Assembly: GCA_902778135.1 (NCBI GenBank)
Contig: CACYWP010000002.1
Location: 186,001 to 250,000 of the forward strand
DNA: 64,000 nt
Direction of reading: 5' to 3'
From: an uncultured Coriobacteriaceae bacterium
GTDB lineage: Bacteria > Actinomycetota > Coriobacteriia > Coriobacteriales > Atopobiaceae
Part shown: positions 8,638 to 18,063 of the stretch, piece after piece
Layout of the letters: every line of letters starts with the position of its first letter
How positions within the stretch are numbered: the stretch's first letter is position 1
Translations under genes and position numbers: made by a program
Notes under the pieces: generated by a model
Databases searched by the model: none
Seen by the model: only the letters and a program-made list of their open reading frames with translations
What the model was told of the DNA's origin: nothing

Positions 8638-10128
8638 ATGAGTCAGACCACTCCGGTGCGCGTGCGCTTCGCACCCTCCCCCACAGGCAAGCTGCACGTC
8701 GGAGGCGCCCGCACCGCCATCTACAACTGGGCCTTTGCCCGTGCGAACGGCGGCACCTTCATCCTGCGCATCGACGACACCGACCCCACGCGCTCCACTG
8801 AGGAGAACACCCAGATAATCCTCCGCGCCATGCGCTGGCTGGGCCTTGACTGGGACGAGGGTCCCGAGGCGGGCGGCGATTATGGTCCCTACTTCCAGAC
8901 CGAGCGCCTCTCCCTCTATCGCGAGGCTGCCGAGCGTCTGGTTGCCGAGGGCAACGCCTACTACTGCTTCTGCACGCCCGAGGAGCTCGAGGCCGCACGC
9001 CAGGCCGCCAAGGAGCGCGGCGACTCGTTCCAGGGCTACCAGCGCACCTGCCGCGACATCGACCCGGCGCAGGCCCAGGCGCGCGTCGACGCCGGCGAGC
9101 CCTACACCATCCGCATCAAGGTGCCCGACGACCGCGGCGACGTCATCGTGCACGACGCGGTGCATGGCGACGTGACCTTCAACGCCAAGGAGCTGGACGA
9201 CTTCATCATCTTCCGCTCCGATGGCACCCCCACCTACAACTTCGCGACCGTGGTCGATGATGCCGCCATGGGCATCACCCACATCATTCGTGGTGACGAC
9301 CACCTCTCCAACACGCCGCGCCAGGTCATCGTCTACGAGGCCCTCGGCGCCCCCGTGCCGACCTTCGCGCACATCTCCATGATCCTGGGCTCCGATGGCA
9401 AGAAGCTGTCCAAGCGCCATGGTGCCACAAGCGTCGAGGAGTACCGTGATGCGGGCTACCTCTCCGACGCCTTCGTCAACTATCTTTCGCTTCTGGGCTG
9501 GGCCCCAGACGGGGAGTCGACGGTCATCAGCCGCGAGCGCCTGGCCAGCGAGTTCTCGCTGGACCATGTCTCGAAGAACCCCGCGATCATGGACCCCAAA
9601 AAGCTCGACTACATCAATGGCGAGTATCTCCACGCCATGGACGACGCGCAGTTCGTCCACGACGTGCTGGTTCCCGAGCTGTGCAAGGCCGGCCTTGAGA
9701 CCGATGGGTCGCTCAGCCACGACAAAGCCTGGTACTGCCTCTTGGCGCAAGCCCTGAAGCCCCGCTGCACCCTGTCGGCCGACGTGGTGCGCCAGGCCTC
9801 CTACCTGTATGCCGCCGACGAGGACCTCGCCTATGACGAGAAGTCGGTCAAGAAGTGGCTGGCGAAGGTAGGTGCACGCGAGGCGCTCGATGCGGCAGAA
9901 GCCGCTCTGTCCGAGCTTTCGGATGAGGGCTTTGTCCCCGAGGCCATCGAGGCTGCCCTCGACCCCCTGCCCACGCAGCTGGGTCTCGGCAAGGGCAAGG
10001 TGTTCCAGCCGATTCGCGTGGCCGTCGTCGGCAGCGCCGCCTCCCCCGGCATCGGCGAGACGCTGGCGCTGGCTGGACGCGACCACGTCTTGGCACGCAT
10101 TGAGCGCGCCAAGGGGCTGACGGCATAG
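8638..10128 (+). CDS. gltX: glutamyl-tRNA synthetase
   Basis: A 496-residue class I aminoacyl-tRNA synthetase that charges tRNA-Glu with glutamate in the cytoplasm. The HIGH-type motif is in P-S-P-T-G-x-L-H-V-G-G near the N-terminus and the KMSKS-type motif appears as K-K-L-S-K-R-H-G. The length fits bacterial GltX. The ATG at 8638 is preceded by AGGAGG at proper distance; a TTG nine codons upstream is in frame but has no ribosome site. It is monocistronic, ending at a strong hairpin terminator and divergent from the lipase gene. Whether it is a discriminating or non-discriminating enzyme (Glu-tRNA-Gln) cannot be told here. Confidence 0.97.
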   Translation: MSQTTPVRVRFAPSPTGKLHVGGARTAIYNWAFARANGGTFILRIDDTDPTRSTEENTQIILRAMRWLGLDWDEGPEAGGDYGPYFQTERLSLYREAAERLVAEGNAYYCFCTPEELEAARQAAKERGDSFQGYQRTCRDIDPAQAQARVDAGEPYTIRIKVPDDRGDVIVHDAVHGDVTFNAKELDDFIIFRSDGTPTYNFATVVDDAAMGITHIIRGDDHLSNTPRQVIVYEALGAPVPTFAHISMILGSDGKKLSKRHGATSVEEYRDAGYLSDAFVNYLSLLGWAPDGESTVISRERLASEFSLDHVSKNPAIMDPKKLDYINGEYLHAMDDAQFVHDVLVPELCKAGLETDGSLSHDKAWYCLLAQALKPRCTLSADVVRQASYLYAADEDLAYDEKSVKKWLAKVGAREALDAAEAALSELSDEGFVPEAIEAALDPLPTQLGLGKGKVFQPIRVAVVGSAASPGIGETLALAGRDHVLARIERAKGLTA

Positions 10129-10149
10129 CGCAGACCCACATATCAATAG

Positions 10150-10193
10150 AGAAGGTCCCGGTGGATGCAATGCGTCATCGGGACCCTTCTTTT
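10150..10193 (+). terminator. gltX terminator
   Basis: AGAAGGTCCCGGTG pairs with CATCGGGACCCTTCT (one bulge), followed by TTTT. It begins 21 bases after the gltX stop. Confidence 0.85.
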
Positions 10194-10259
10194 GTCAGAA
10201 TCCAGACCCGAACCGCAGGCAGGCACGCATGCGACCCCCGATTCGCGGATGCCAGACCT

Positions 10260-10425
10260 CAAAAGTGTTCAAGAAACTCCGTTAGTCAGTAGTGCTTTCC
10301 GTCTGCAGACAGGCGAGTGTCGAACAGGATTTGCATCATCGCAGCTAGATGACATATCAATACTCGAACTGTATTCTCTGGTGCAATCATACTTCTGACT
10401 AACGGTGTTTCTTGAACACTTTTGG
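10260..10425. mobile_element. 166-bp MITE-like element with 30-bp terminal inverted repeats
   Basis: Arms at 10260-10289 and 10396-10425 are inverted copies with one mismatch, starting CAAAAGTGTTCAAGAAAC and ending in the complement. The 106-base core is AT-richer and shows no convincing gene. It sits between the terminators of two convergent genes, a neutral landing site. No clear target duplication is seen. It could also be a structured RNA element. Confidence 0.6.
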
Positions 10426-10463
10426 GCCCGGAACTCCACAACTCTTTGCATCGAACGCATAGC

Positions 10464-10500
10464 GAAAAGGCTCCGACACCCTTGACGGGTTTCGGAGCCT
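10464..10500 (-). terminator. terminator of the flippase-like gene
   Basis: GGCTCCGA(C)ACCC/GGGT(T)TCGGAGCC stem with a 5-base loop. It is followed by TTTT on the minus strand, about 60 bases after the stop at 10562. Confidence 0.8.
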
Positions 10501-10561
10501 CGCATGTCCTTCATGTCGGGTGCAACGGGTCGAACTGGTGCCGTTGCCCTTACGATCCTGC

Positions 10562-11809
10562 TTACTCGTGCTTCTTCCGCTCGGCGCGCTCGACATCCTT
10601 GCCGCTCATGCGCACCGATCCGCCCGACCCGCCCTTGCCGTGGGTCTGCGACCCGCGACGCAACGAGGACAGGTGCCGCTTCACACGCTGCACACGACGA
10701 TAGATGCTCACGCTGCGATTGCGCGTGGAAAGACCAAGCAACGGCGCCGCGATGATGGTCGGGGCGAAGAACGTCACGATACGCCAGATGAGGAACCCTG
10801 CCGACGTCGTCACGCCAAACATGTGACGATAGAACATCACGAAGCCACCTTCGGCACCGCCCGTCCCGCCGGGCAGAGGCACGGCGGAGGCCACCATCTG
10901 GACCATCGATCCCGCAGCCAGGCACTCCAGAAAGTCGCCCTCGCGGCCAAAGGCATGCAGGACGAACCAGGGAATCATGTACAGGCTGGCCAACTGCGCC
11001 ATCGTCACCAGCAACGTGAGTCCCATGGAAGGAAGGTCCTTGGCGGCACGCTTGAAGGCATTGGAGAACTCCATCACCTGGACATTGACCATCTCGTCCC
11101 AGTGCGCACGGTCCTTCAGCCAGCCGTGACGGGACAGGAGCTCGATGGCCCAGTTGCCGAAGCGCATGACGACACCCGGGCACAGGCAGATGACGAACAG
11201 GCCTATGCACTCGGCCAGATGAACGCCAAACACCACCAGATTGAGCACCACGATGTTGCCGTAAGCCTCGAAGAAGAAGCCCAGCTTGGCGATGAGCATC
11301 ATCGCGGCAAACAGGACGACGGCCAGCTGGAACATGATGAAGCGCGTGAACTGGGTGGCGCTGGCCTCACCAACGTCCAGGCCCGTACGCGTCAGGCGAT
11401 AGATCTGGGACGGCACCGCGCCGGCCATCATCGGGGTCAGGTTGCCAAAGAAGACGCCCGACGCCTCGACGCTCATCAGGTCGCGAATGCCCACCGGCGA
11501 GTCATGGTCGAGATAGACCGCGATCGCATAGGCCATGACGCCAAAGATGAAGTAGAACACGTAGCACAGCGCGGCACCCATGACCCAAGTGGAGTCGACG
11601 TTCGAGAGCGCCTCCAGGAAGGTTGCCATCTGACCGCTTGCCACGAGATAGACCACATAGGCGACGACCACGCCACCGAGGAACAGGGCACCCTTGCGCG
11701 CCTGGGCGTTGTCGTCCCCCTGCTCCTGCGTCGACTTCTGCGCGGGGGCGTTCCCGACCTTCATCGAGACCTTGGGCGTTGCGTTCCTGCTGTTCTCGCT
11801 CTTGGGCAT
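10562..11809 (-). CDS. lysylphosphatidylglycerol synthase TM / flippase-like membrane protein
   Basis: A 415-residue polytopic protein of the UPF0104/YbhN-like (LPG synthase TM, Pfam PF03706-type) family. A charged 35-residue N-terminus is followed by about seven or eight membrane segments. Conserved family stretches include G-N-L-T-P-M-M-A-G-A-x-P and P-L-P-G-G-T-G-G-A-E-G-G-F. The catalytic lysyltransferase domain of MprF is absent, so a lipid-transport or glycolipid-flipping role is more likely; the substrate is unknown. I chose the ATG at 11809 because AAGGAG lies five bases upstream; an in-frame GTG two codons earlier touches that site. It is divergent from the next gene and ends in its own terminator. 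Confidence 0.85.
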   Translation of the reverse strand: MPKSENSRNATPKVSMKVGNAPAQKSTQEQGDDNAQARKGALFLGGVVVAYVVYLVASGQMATFLEALSNVDSTWVMGAALCYVFYFIFGVMAYAIAVYLDHDSPVGIRDLMSVEASGVFFGNLTPMMAGAVPSQIYRLTRTGLDVGEASATQFTRFIMFQLAVVLFAAMMLIAKLGFFFEAYGNIVVLNLVVFGVHLAECIGLFVICLCPGVVMRFGNWAIELLSRHGWLKDRAHWDEMVNVQVMEFSNAFKRAAKDLPSMGLTLLVTMAQLASLYMIPWFVLHAFGREGDFLECLAAGSMVQMVASAVPLPGGTGGAEGGFVMFYRHMFGVTTSAGFLIWRIVTFFAPTIIAAPLLGLSTRNRSVSIYRRVQRVKRHLSSLRRGSQTHGKGGSGGSVRMSGKDVERAERKKHE

Positions 11810-11938
11810 ACGCACTCCTTAGACGCAGTCCTCACCCCATGCCCGAAATCAGCCTTGGTCTATTCATTCTAGCCATCCACCTCTTGGGGCATACTATCTT
11901 CAAACGCAGTCCGCTCTCCTCGCCACAAGGGGGCACAC

Positions 11939-13462
11939 ATGGCCAAACACCACCGCAATCGTACCGATGAGCAGCGCAAACGCCTTACAGACAATCGCCA
12001 GACCATGCTAGAGGCCATCTCGTGCCAACACGATTGCAAGGACCCCTCCACCCAATCTGCAGGAATGACCGTCATCCTCGAGCGCTTCGCCGTCAGGGGC
12101 ACCGACAAGGCCGTCGTTCCCTACGAAGGGTCACCCGGCATGGCGCAGATACTCGGCCAGCTGGCACTCACCTATCCCGATGGGCAGATCTTCAGCGACG
12201 GGCATCTCCTGGGGGTGCAGGGGCGCTTGGGCATCGACGGTCTGCCCGGTCCCATCGCCGTGCGCGCAACGCTCGGCGCGGGAGGGCAGGTCGTGCTGGC
12301 CATAGGTCCCATACGGGAGATAGCGCACGTCCTCGATGTGGTGCAGGTCTTCGACCGCCAGTTCCACCTGGCCTGCAAGGCCATCGGCGTCGAATGCGAG
12401 CTGGTGTCACAGGGATGCCATCCGTCAACGCGCCTCGCATCCGACGCCCCCATCGTGCCCACGGCAAGGAACGCGCTGGTCAACACCTATCTGGCACGCA
12501 TGGGTCCCTCGGCGCTCGATTACCTGCGCTGCACGGCGGCCACGGTGCTGCGCCTGCCCGTGGCCGATGACGAGGCAACGGCGACGCGACGATACCAGCT
12601 CTGCGCGGCCTTTGCCCCCATCATGGCGTTCCTCACCGACAACAGCCTGCGGCTGCATGGTTGCGACCCGCACGAGACCCCGCGGATGGCACGCGCCAGG
12701 CTGGCCCATGCCGCCGACGCACAAAGGTGTGGTCTGGTTCCAGGCTCGCTTGGGGACGGCTTCGGCTTTGAGGCATACGAGCGATGGGTCGAGGGGATTC
12801 GCCCCATCGTGTTCGCCAGCCAGGATGGGGTCACCTTCTCCACCGGCGCTGACACCTGCAAGCGGGTGATGGAAGAACGCGAGCTGACGCAGGGCGAGGC
12901 GCTGCACCTGTTGGGCATGGCTTGGCCTGACGTGCGCTGGAACGGCTTCCTGGAACTGGCCTGTGCCGACTCCCTGCAGCCACGCCTTGCCTGCGGCTAC
13001 GCCGCCCTCGTCAAGGGTCTGGTCGCATCGGCTCGCTCGCAAGAGAGGGCGGGGGCGCTCATCGGACTCGATTCCCTCGATGACGATGCGATCCTCGACG
13101 CATGGGACCAACTCGCCACCAGGGGCTGGGACGCCCGCGTCTACGGCAAGCCAGCCGGAAGCCTGGTGGAGGGGCTGGCTCTCATAGCACGCGACGGTCT
13201 GGAAAACCCCGGCGAGCGCAGACTGCTCGACGAGTTGGCCGAGCTCTGGGAGGTACGCATCGTCCCACGGGACACCTTGGTCGCCAACTGGGACCGCATG
13301 CATCCACACACGACACGCCAGGAAGCCGCGGAGCTCTACGGAGAGGGGGCAATCATCCCCTATGACGAGCTTGATGGCGAGCCACCGGCAGGCCAGACCG
13401 CCGTCATCGACCTGCGACAGATCCAAGAGGCGCTTGCCCAGAGCGACGCGCAACAGAACTAG
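11939..13462 (+). CDS. GCS2-type glutamate-cysteine ligase-like protein
   Basis: A 507-residue cytoplasmic protein. The central segment A-R-M-G-P-S-A-L-D-Y-L-R-C-T-A-A-T, followed by D-D-E-A ... R-R-Y-Q-L ... P-I-M-A-F-L-x-x-N-S, matches the plant-type/GCS2 glutamate-cysteine ligase family, which forms gamma-glutamyl bonds using ATP. The C-terminal part also fits that fold, including a carboxylate-rich 'LGMAWPDVRWNGFLEL' stretch. No glutathione synthetase neighbour is present, so the product may be gamma-glutamylcysteine or another gamma-glutamyl compound. The ATG is preceded by AAGGGGG. An SGNH hydrolase gene follows 42 bases downstream and may be co-transcribed. The family call rests on motif recognition only. 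Confidence 0.7.
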   Translation: MAKHHRNRTDEQRKRLTDNRQTMLEAISCQHDCKDPSTQSAGMTVILERFAVRGTDKAVVPYEGSPGMAQILGQLALTYPDGQIFSDGHLLGVQGRLGIDGLPGPIAVRATLGAGGQVVLAIGPIREIAHVLDVVQVFDRQFHLACKAIGVECELVSQGCHPSTRLASDAPIVPTARNALVNTYLARMGPSALDYLRCTAATVLRLPVADDEATATRRYQLCAAFAPIMAFLTDNSLRLHGCDPHETPRMARARLAHAADAQRCGLVPGSLGDGFGFEAYERWVEGIRPIVFASQDGVTFSTGADTCKRVMEERELTQGEALHLLGMAWPDVRWNGFLELACADSLQPRLACGYAALVKGLVASARSQERAGALIGLDSLDDDAILDAWDQLATRGWDARVYGKPAGSLVEGLALIARDGLENPGERRLLDELAELWEVRIVPRDTLVANWDRMHPHTTRQEAAELYGEGAIIPYDELDGEPPAGQTAVIDLRQIQEALAQSDAQQN

Positions 13463-13504
13463 CCCCACCAGCGTGGTCCTTACCAGAGACGTCAGGAGCG
13501 AACA

Positions 13505-14416
13505 ATGGCAAAGCACGCAGCACCGAAGCCCACGACACGCCACATCCCCTACGCTGGCATCATCGCCGCAGTCGTAGCCTGCCTCGTGCTGGCTGCCCTG
13601 CTCTTCCTTCACCCCTGGGAAGGGCTGTTGGGGAATGATCCCAGTAGCGACAAGGACTTTGAGTCCTCGACGCAACCGACCACCGAGGACGCCTCGTCAC
13701 AGCAGCTCGCAGAGTCGACGGAAGAGAGCACGCCACCCGAGGGCATCGCCGCGTCCGAGCCCGACCCCGCGAGCCTGGCCGGCATGCTTGCAGCCGGGTC
13801 GGTCACATCCATCCGGGTCATCGGCGACTCCATCACCGCAGGCTACCTGACCGATGGCTACGGTGAGATCCCCGACACCCCCACCATCGTCTACGCGGGC
13901 AGCGAGGGCGTCTACCACGAGACCGCGCCCGAGGTGCGGTGTTGGACCAACGACTTCCGATCCTACGCCACCGACCATGGGGTGACCTCCTTCGTCAATG
14001 CCGGCATCTGCGGCTTTCGCATGCAGTATCTCGCAGAGGAACCCGACGCCTGGCTGGGTGGTGACACCGACGTCATCGTCGTGATGCTTGGGTCCAACGA
14101 TGCGGCGAAGGAGTCCGTGGAGGACTTCCGCTCCTTCGCGGAGACGGCCCTCACGGCTGCCGAAGGGCACTGCGCGCACCTGGTCGTGGTATCGCCACCC
14201 GACAACGACCGCACCGATGCCGTCAATCTCTATGGCATGGACCAGATCGACAGCGTGCTGGCGGAGCTCTCGGCGGCTCACGGATGGGAGCACGTCTCGC
14301 TGCTGGATGTCCTGCAAATCGTGTCGGACGACCTCAATCCCGACCAGGCCCACCCAACGACTTCTGGGTCCGACAAGCTTTGGGAGGCCTTCCACGACCG
14401 CCTGGGCCTGGCTTAG
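13505..14416 (+). CDS. membrane-anchored SGNH/GDSL hydrolase
   Basis: A 303-residue protein with one N-terminal membrane segment (about residues 18-38), a Ser/Thr/Glu-rich linker (about 45-85) and an outward-facing SGNH hydrolase domain. Block I is I-G-D-S-I-T-A-G (nucleophile Ser), the Asn block is L-G-S-N-D, and the catalytic Asp/His pair lies in D-Q-A-H-P near the end. Family members deacetylate or de-esterify cell-wall sugars or lipids; the substrate here is unknown. AGGAG precedes the start. It follows the GCS2-like gene by 42 bases. Confidence 0.85.
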   Translation: MAKHAAPKPTTRHIPYAGIIAAVVACLVLAALLFLHPWEGLLGNDPSSDKDFESSTQPTTEDASSQQLAESTEESTPPEGIAASEPDPASLAGMLAAGSVTSIRVIGDSITAGYLTDGYGEIPDTPTIVYAGSEGVYHETAPEVRCWTNDFRSYATDHGVTSFVNAGICGFRMQYLAEEPDAWLGGDTDVIVVMLGSNDAAKESVEDFRSFAETALTAAEGHCAHLVVVSPPDNDRTDAVNLYGMDQIDSVLAELSAAHGWEHVSLLDVLQIVSDDLNPDQAHPTTSGSDKLWEAFHDRLGLA

Positions 14417-14500
14417 GCGGTCGATGCACCTCCAATCGCTATCCTGTTGTTGCATATGCGTTCGAGGCCGCCAGATGCGGCTCGTCACGGAGGAGGGACC

Positions 14501-15385
14501 ATGCAGCACATCACGTTGAATACCGGCGCCAGCATGCCCATGCTTGGCTTTGGCGTCTTCCAGGTACGCGACAAGCAGGAATGCGAGGACTCGGTCTACG
14601 AGGCCATCCGCATCGGCTATCGCCTCATCGACACGGCAGCCGTCTATACCAACGAGGATGCGGTCGGCGCAGCCTGCCGCCGTGCCATCGCCGATGGCAT
14701 CTGCACGCGCGAGGACCTCTTCGTCACCAGCAAGCTGTGGGTCACCGACATGAACGACTACGACAGCGCCATGGCGGGCATCGACGCTTCCATCGAGAAG
14801 CTGGGCTTGGGCTACATCGACCTCTACCTGCAGCACCAGTCCCTGAACGACTACTTCTCCGCATGGCGTGCCATGACCGACGCCTACAGGGAGGGCAAGC
14901 TCCGCAACATCGGCGTGTCGAACTTCTACCCCAACATCCTCACCAACTTCTGCGAGGTCATGGAGGTGACCCCCGCCGTCAACCAGGTCGAGCTTCACCC
15001 CTACTACACCCAGGAGGCCGCAATCGACAACATGCGCGCCTACGGCGTGGTGCCCGAGGCGTGGGCTCCCCTGGGCGGGGGCCGCTACAACCCCTTCGAG
15101 GACGAGGGATTCAGGGCCATCGCCGAGGCGCACGGCAAGACGGTCGGCCAGGTGCTGCTGCGCTGGAACATCCAGCGAGGCGTCGTCGTCATCCCCAAAT
15201 CCACGCATGCCGAACGCATCGCCGAGAACTTCGACGTGTGGGACTTCGAGCTGACCGACGAGGAGATGGCCTTCGTCGCCTCGCATGACATGGGCTACAC
15301 CGGCAGCCGCGCCAAGCACTTCGACCCGGACTTCGTGCGCATGGTGCTGGGCCGCGACAGCCGCAAGCAGGCCGCGAAGAGCTAG
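14501..15385 (+). CDS. aldo/keto reductase
   Basis: A 294-residue NAD(P)H-dependent oxidoreductase of the AKR superfamily, 2,5-diketo-gluconate-reductase-like clade. The catalytic tetrad is visible: Asp and Tyr in Y-R-L-I-D-T-A-A-V-Y, Lys in V-T-S-K-L-W-V, and His in L-Q-H-Q-S. The cofactor-binding I-P-K-S motif is near the C-terminus. I chose the ATG at 14501, preceded by GGAGGAGGG, rather than the in-frame start at 14447. The trmL start lies 10 bases after the stop, so the two are probably co-transcribed. The physiological carbonyl substrate is unknown. Confidence 0.9.
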   Translation: MQHITLNTGASMPMLGFGVFQVRDKQECEDSVYEAIRIGYRLIDTAAVYTNEDAVGAACRRAIADGICTREDLFVTSKLWVTDMNDYDSAMAGIDASIEKLGLGYIDLYLQHQSLNDYFSAWRAMTDAYREGKLRNIGVSNFYPNILTNFCEVMEVTPAVNQVELHPYYTQEAAIDNMRAYGVVPEAWAPLGGGRYNPFEDEGFRAIAEAHGKTVGQVLLRWNIQRGVVVIPKSTHAERIAENFDVWDFELTDEEMAFVASHDMGYTGSRAKHFDPDFVRMVLGRDSRKQAAKS

Positions 15386-15395
15386 GGCCAGCATC

Positions 15396-15995
15396 GTGTT
15401 CAACATCGTCCTTGTGGAGCCGGAGATCCCCGCCAACACCGGCAACATCGGTCGCACCTGCGTGTTGACGGGGACGCGCCTGCATCTGGTGGGACCCCTG
15501 GGCTTCGAGCTGTCCGACCAGGCCGTCAGGCGCGCGGGCCTCGCGTACTGGCAGAGCCTCGACCTGCGCACCTACGATGACTGGGACGTCTTCGTCGCAC
15601 AGAATCCCGAGGTCGCAGAGGGTCTGCACGGACCCACTGGCCTCCGCAGCCGCATCCATCTGCTGACCAAGCGCGGGGCGCGCACCTACGCCGAAAGCAG
15701 CTACCGGGACGGGGATTGGCTCGTCTTCGGCAAGGAGAGCAGCGGCCTCGACGCCGGTCTGCTGGCTGCCCACCCGGCCCTATGCGAGCGCATCCCGATG
15801 CTGGGCGACGAGGCGCTCGGCAACGCGGATGCCTGGCACCAGACCTACGAGACGCTCCACCCGGAGCTGGAGCGGGACATCTGCGGCAACTTCGTCGACA
15901 GCCGCTTGGGGCAGATCACCTCGCTCAACCTGTCGAACGCAGCCGCCATCGTCCTCTACGAGGCGCTGCGCCAGACCGGCTTTGCCGGGATGTGA
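15396..15995 (+). CDS. trmL: tRNA (cytidine(34)-2'-O)-methyltransferase
   Basis: A 199-residue SPOUT-class methyltransferase that 2'-O-methylates the wobble base of tRNA-Leu isoacceptors. The start block F-N-I-V-L-V-E-P-E-I-P-A-N-T-G-N-I-G-R-T is diagnostic, and the knot region shows L-V-F-G-K-E-S-S-G-L and L-N-L-S-N-A-A-A-I. The start is GTG at 15396, aligned with the usual TrmL N-terminus. The C-terminal part is somewhat longer than in E. coli TrmL. Confidence 0.9.
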   Translation: MFNIVLVEPEIPANTGNIGRTCVLTGTRLHLVGPLGFELSDQAVRRAGLAYWQSLDLRTYDDWDVFVAQNPEVAEGLHGPTGLRSRIHLLTKRGARTYAESSYRDGDWLVFGKESSGLDAGLLAAHPALCERIPMLGDEALGNADAWHQTYETLHPELERDICGNFVDSRLGQITSLNLSNAAAIVLYEALRQTGFAGM

Positions 15996-16025
15996 GCAGC
16001 CTTATCCACGCTCGCACAAAAGGAA

Positions 16026-16058
16026 GGCGGCCCCGATGCCATAAGCACCGAGGCCGCC
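16026..16058 (-). terminator. terminator between trmL and the zinc-ribbon gene
   Basis: GGCGGCCCCGATGC (16026-16039) pairs with GCACCGAGGCCGCC (16045-16058). The T-rich tail TTCCTTTT is on the minus strand. It may also serve trmL from the other side. Confidence 0.65.
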
Positions 16059-16084
16059 AGCTTGTGTCGTGGTCGCGTGCGATC

Positions 16085-16516
16085 CTACTGGATGCGGGTG
16101 CGGCAGTACGGGCACACCTTCCAGTCGGCGTTCAGCGGGCGATGGCAGGTGGGGCAGACGTTGCGCACCTGGGTGTTGCAGATGGGGCACACCACGAAGT
16201 CGCGGTCGATGGGGGCGCCGCACTTGGGGCAGATGCCGTAGTGGGACAGCTGGTGCTCGCGCAGGGCGATGTCCAGGTCCTGCTCCTCGCGGTCGATGAG
16301 GTAGCTGGAGGGACGCAGGATGACATAGGCGAGGATGCCCACGACGGGGACGACGGAGATGATCGCCCACACCCACCAAGGCTCGGCGCCGCGGCGCTGC
16401 GCGTCACGGATGACATAGACGATGGACAGGATGTAGACCATCACGATGCAGGCAACCATGAGGTACAGCACCATGCGGACTTCTGGCGTCAGCAGCTGAT
16501 CGAAAATCTCGCGCAT
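16085..16516 (-). CDS. small membrane protein with C-terminal double zinc ribbon
   Basis: A 143-residue protein. Two membrane segments (about residues 14-35 and 47-67) flank a W-W-V-W motif like that of the PLD-nuclease N-terminal (PLDc_N) family. A cytoplasmic tail carries four C-x-x-C knuckles (C-P-K-C, C-P-I-C, C-P-T-C, C-P-Y-C), enough for two zinc ribbons. The function is unknown; membrane-tethered zinc ribbons often mediate protein-protein contacts. It appears monocistronic. Confidence 0.75.
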   Translation of the reverse strand: MREIFDQLLTPEVRMVLYLMVACIVMVYILSIVYVIRDAQRRGAEPWWVWAIISVVPVVGILAYVILRPSSYLIDREEQDLDIALREHQLSHYGICPKCGAPIDRDFVVCPICNTQVRNVCPTCHRPLNADWKVCPYCRTRIQ

Positions 16517-16601
16517 AGGTCACGGGCTCCTTCGCATCCAGTCGTGACGCACGACCAATCGCCACGGGAAAATTCAGAGACTCATAAATTGTATCAGATG
16601 C

Positions 16602-18008
16602 TCAGCGAAACAGGCCTGCAACCTCTCCAGCAAGCGTAATCGACCCACATGCAACATAGGAATCTTCACACAAGCCGGCCACCGCCGTGGCAACATCGTC
16701 GTAGATGCCCGCCACCGTGGCGCCTGCGCGCTCGAAGGAGGCCGCCAGATCGCGTGCCGGCAGGGCTCGTGGCGAGCTGGTCTGCGTGACGTAGACACGC
16801 GGGAACTCCGGAGCCAGCAGATCGACGATGCCGTCCACGTCCTTGTCCGCCAACACCGCAGCCAGCAGCGCCGGACGGTCCCCCACCGCAGGCGCGATGG
16901 CACGAACCGCCGTCAGGAACGTCTCCACGGACTGGGGGTTGTGGCAGGCGTCGATCAGTGCGACGGGGTCGACACGCACCACATCGAAGCGGCCGGGTGT
17001 CGGACAGGCCATCACGGACTCGCGGAGCCTGCCCGCATCGAGCGCACGGTCGAGGTAGTTCTCGCAGAGCACCACCGCGCAGGCGATGTTCGCCGCCTGG
17101 TAGGCGGGTTTCAGGGCGGCCAGTCCCTCGTAGGTGGCACGCGGCGTCGTCACCGTCAGCTCGAGCGAGCCTCCGAGGCGGTCGGGGCGCCTGGTCACCA
17201 GATAGTCGGCATGGGGCAGGTCCGCATGGGTGCGCGGGATGCCGGGGTGCATCTCCCCCGCCGCGTCACCCAAGTCCTGCGGGCGCAACAGCACGGGCGT
17301 CACGCCCTCGGTCGCACATTGGTCGAGGAACACGTCCTCCACCGAGTCGGGCGTCGCGGTCCCGACGCCCAGCACGCAGCTGCGGCCGGCCTTGATGACG
17401 GCGGCCTTCTCGCCAGAGATCGCCTCGAGCGTATCACCCAAGATGTGCGTATGGTCCAGGCCCACGCCCGTCACGGTGACTGCCTTGATGCTCTGTGCGG
17501 CCGAGGTGGCGTCCCAGCGGCCGCCCATGCCGACTTCCAGCACCACCACGTCCACGCAGGCCTCGGCATAGATGACCAGGGCCGCCACGGTCAGCAGGTC
17601 GAACTCGGTGATGTCGTAGGGACGCTGGCCCTGGGTCCTGCGTCGCCCGTTGACGCGCCGCCCCGCCTCGAGGGCGGCAGACAGGCCGCGCGCGAACGCC
17701 TCCTCGCTGACGGGAGTGCCGTCAACCTCCATGCGCTCCGTGTAGCTGACCAGCTCGGGACTGGTGTAGAGGGCCGTGCGGTAGCCCTCGCCCGCAAGGA
17801 TGGCCGCGCTGTAGCGCGAGGTGGAGGTCTTGCCATTGGTGCCCGCCACTTGCAGGCAGTCATAGCACAGGTCGGGGTTGCCACACTCGGCCAGCATGTC
17901 GACGACCGTCTCCAGGAGGGGCTGGATCCCGAACTTGAGTGTGGCATGCAGCTCGTGCAGGGACTGCTCGTAGCTCATGGGCGGGACTTCGAAGGGGATG
18001 CGGTACAC
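16602..18008 (-). CDS. folC: bifunctional folylpolyglutamate / dihydrofolate synthase
   Basis: A 468-residue Mur-ligase-family enzyme that adds glutamate to folates and, in bacteria, often also to dihydropteroate. The P-loop is V-A-G-T-N-G-K-T-S-T; Y-T-S-P-E-L, E-V-G-M-G-G-R-x-D-x-T and a late D-x-C-H-N-P-x-S motif complete the family pattern. The start is GTG at 18008 after AGGGAGG; an ATG ten codons later lacks such a site. It is the last gene of the minus-strand C1-folate run, 55 bases after the formate/nitrite channel gene. Confidence 0.93.
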   Translation of the reverse strand: MYRIPFEVPPMSYEQSLHELHATLKFGIQPLLETVVDMLAECGNPDLCYDCLQVAGTNGKTSTSRYSAAILAGEGYRTALYTSPELVSYTERMEVDGTPVSEEAFARGLSAALEAGRRVNGRRRTQGQRPYDITEFDLLTVAALVIYAEACVDVVVLEVGMGGRWDATSAAQSIKAVTVTGVGLDHTHILGDTLEAISGEKAAVIKAGRSCVLGVGTATPDSVEDVFLDQCATEGVTPVLLRPQDLGDAAGEMHPGIPRTHADLPHADYLVTRRPDRLGGSLELTVTTPRATYEGLAALKPAYQAANIACAVVLCENYLDRALDAGRLRESVMACPTPGRFDVVRVDPVALIDACHNPQSVETFLTAVRAIAPAVGDRPALLAAVLADKDVDGIVDLLAPEFPRVYVTQTSSPRALPARDLAASFERAGATVAGIYDDVATAVAGLCEDSYVACGSITLAGEVAGLFR

Positions 18009-18063
18009 GATGCCTCCCTAGGACGGTTGGACGGGCCGTACGCCCATATGTGCTTGTCGGATG

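Noticed and set aside
8530..10170. 546-codon minus-strand frame opposite gltX
   Set aside because: It mirrors a highly conserved synthetase and has no family features or ribosome site.
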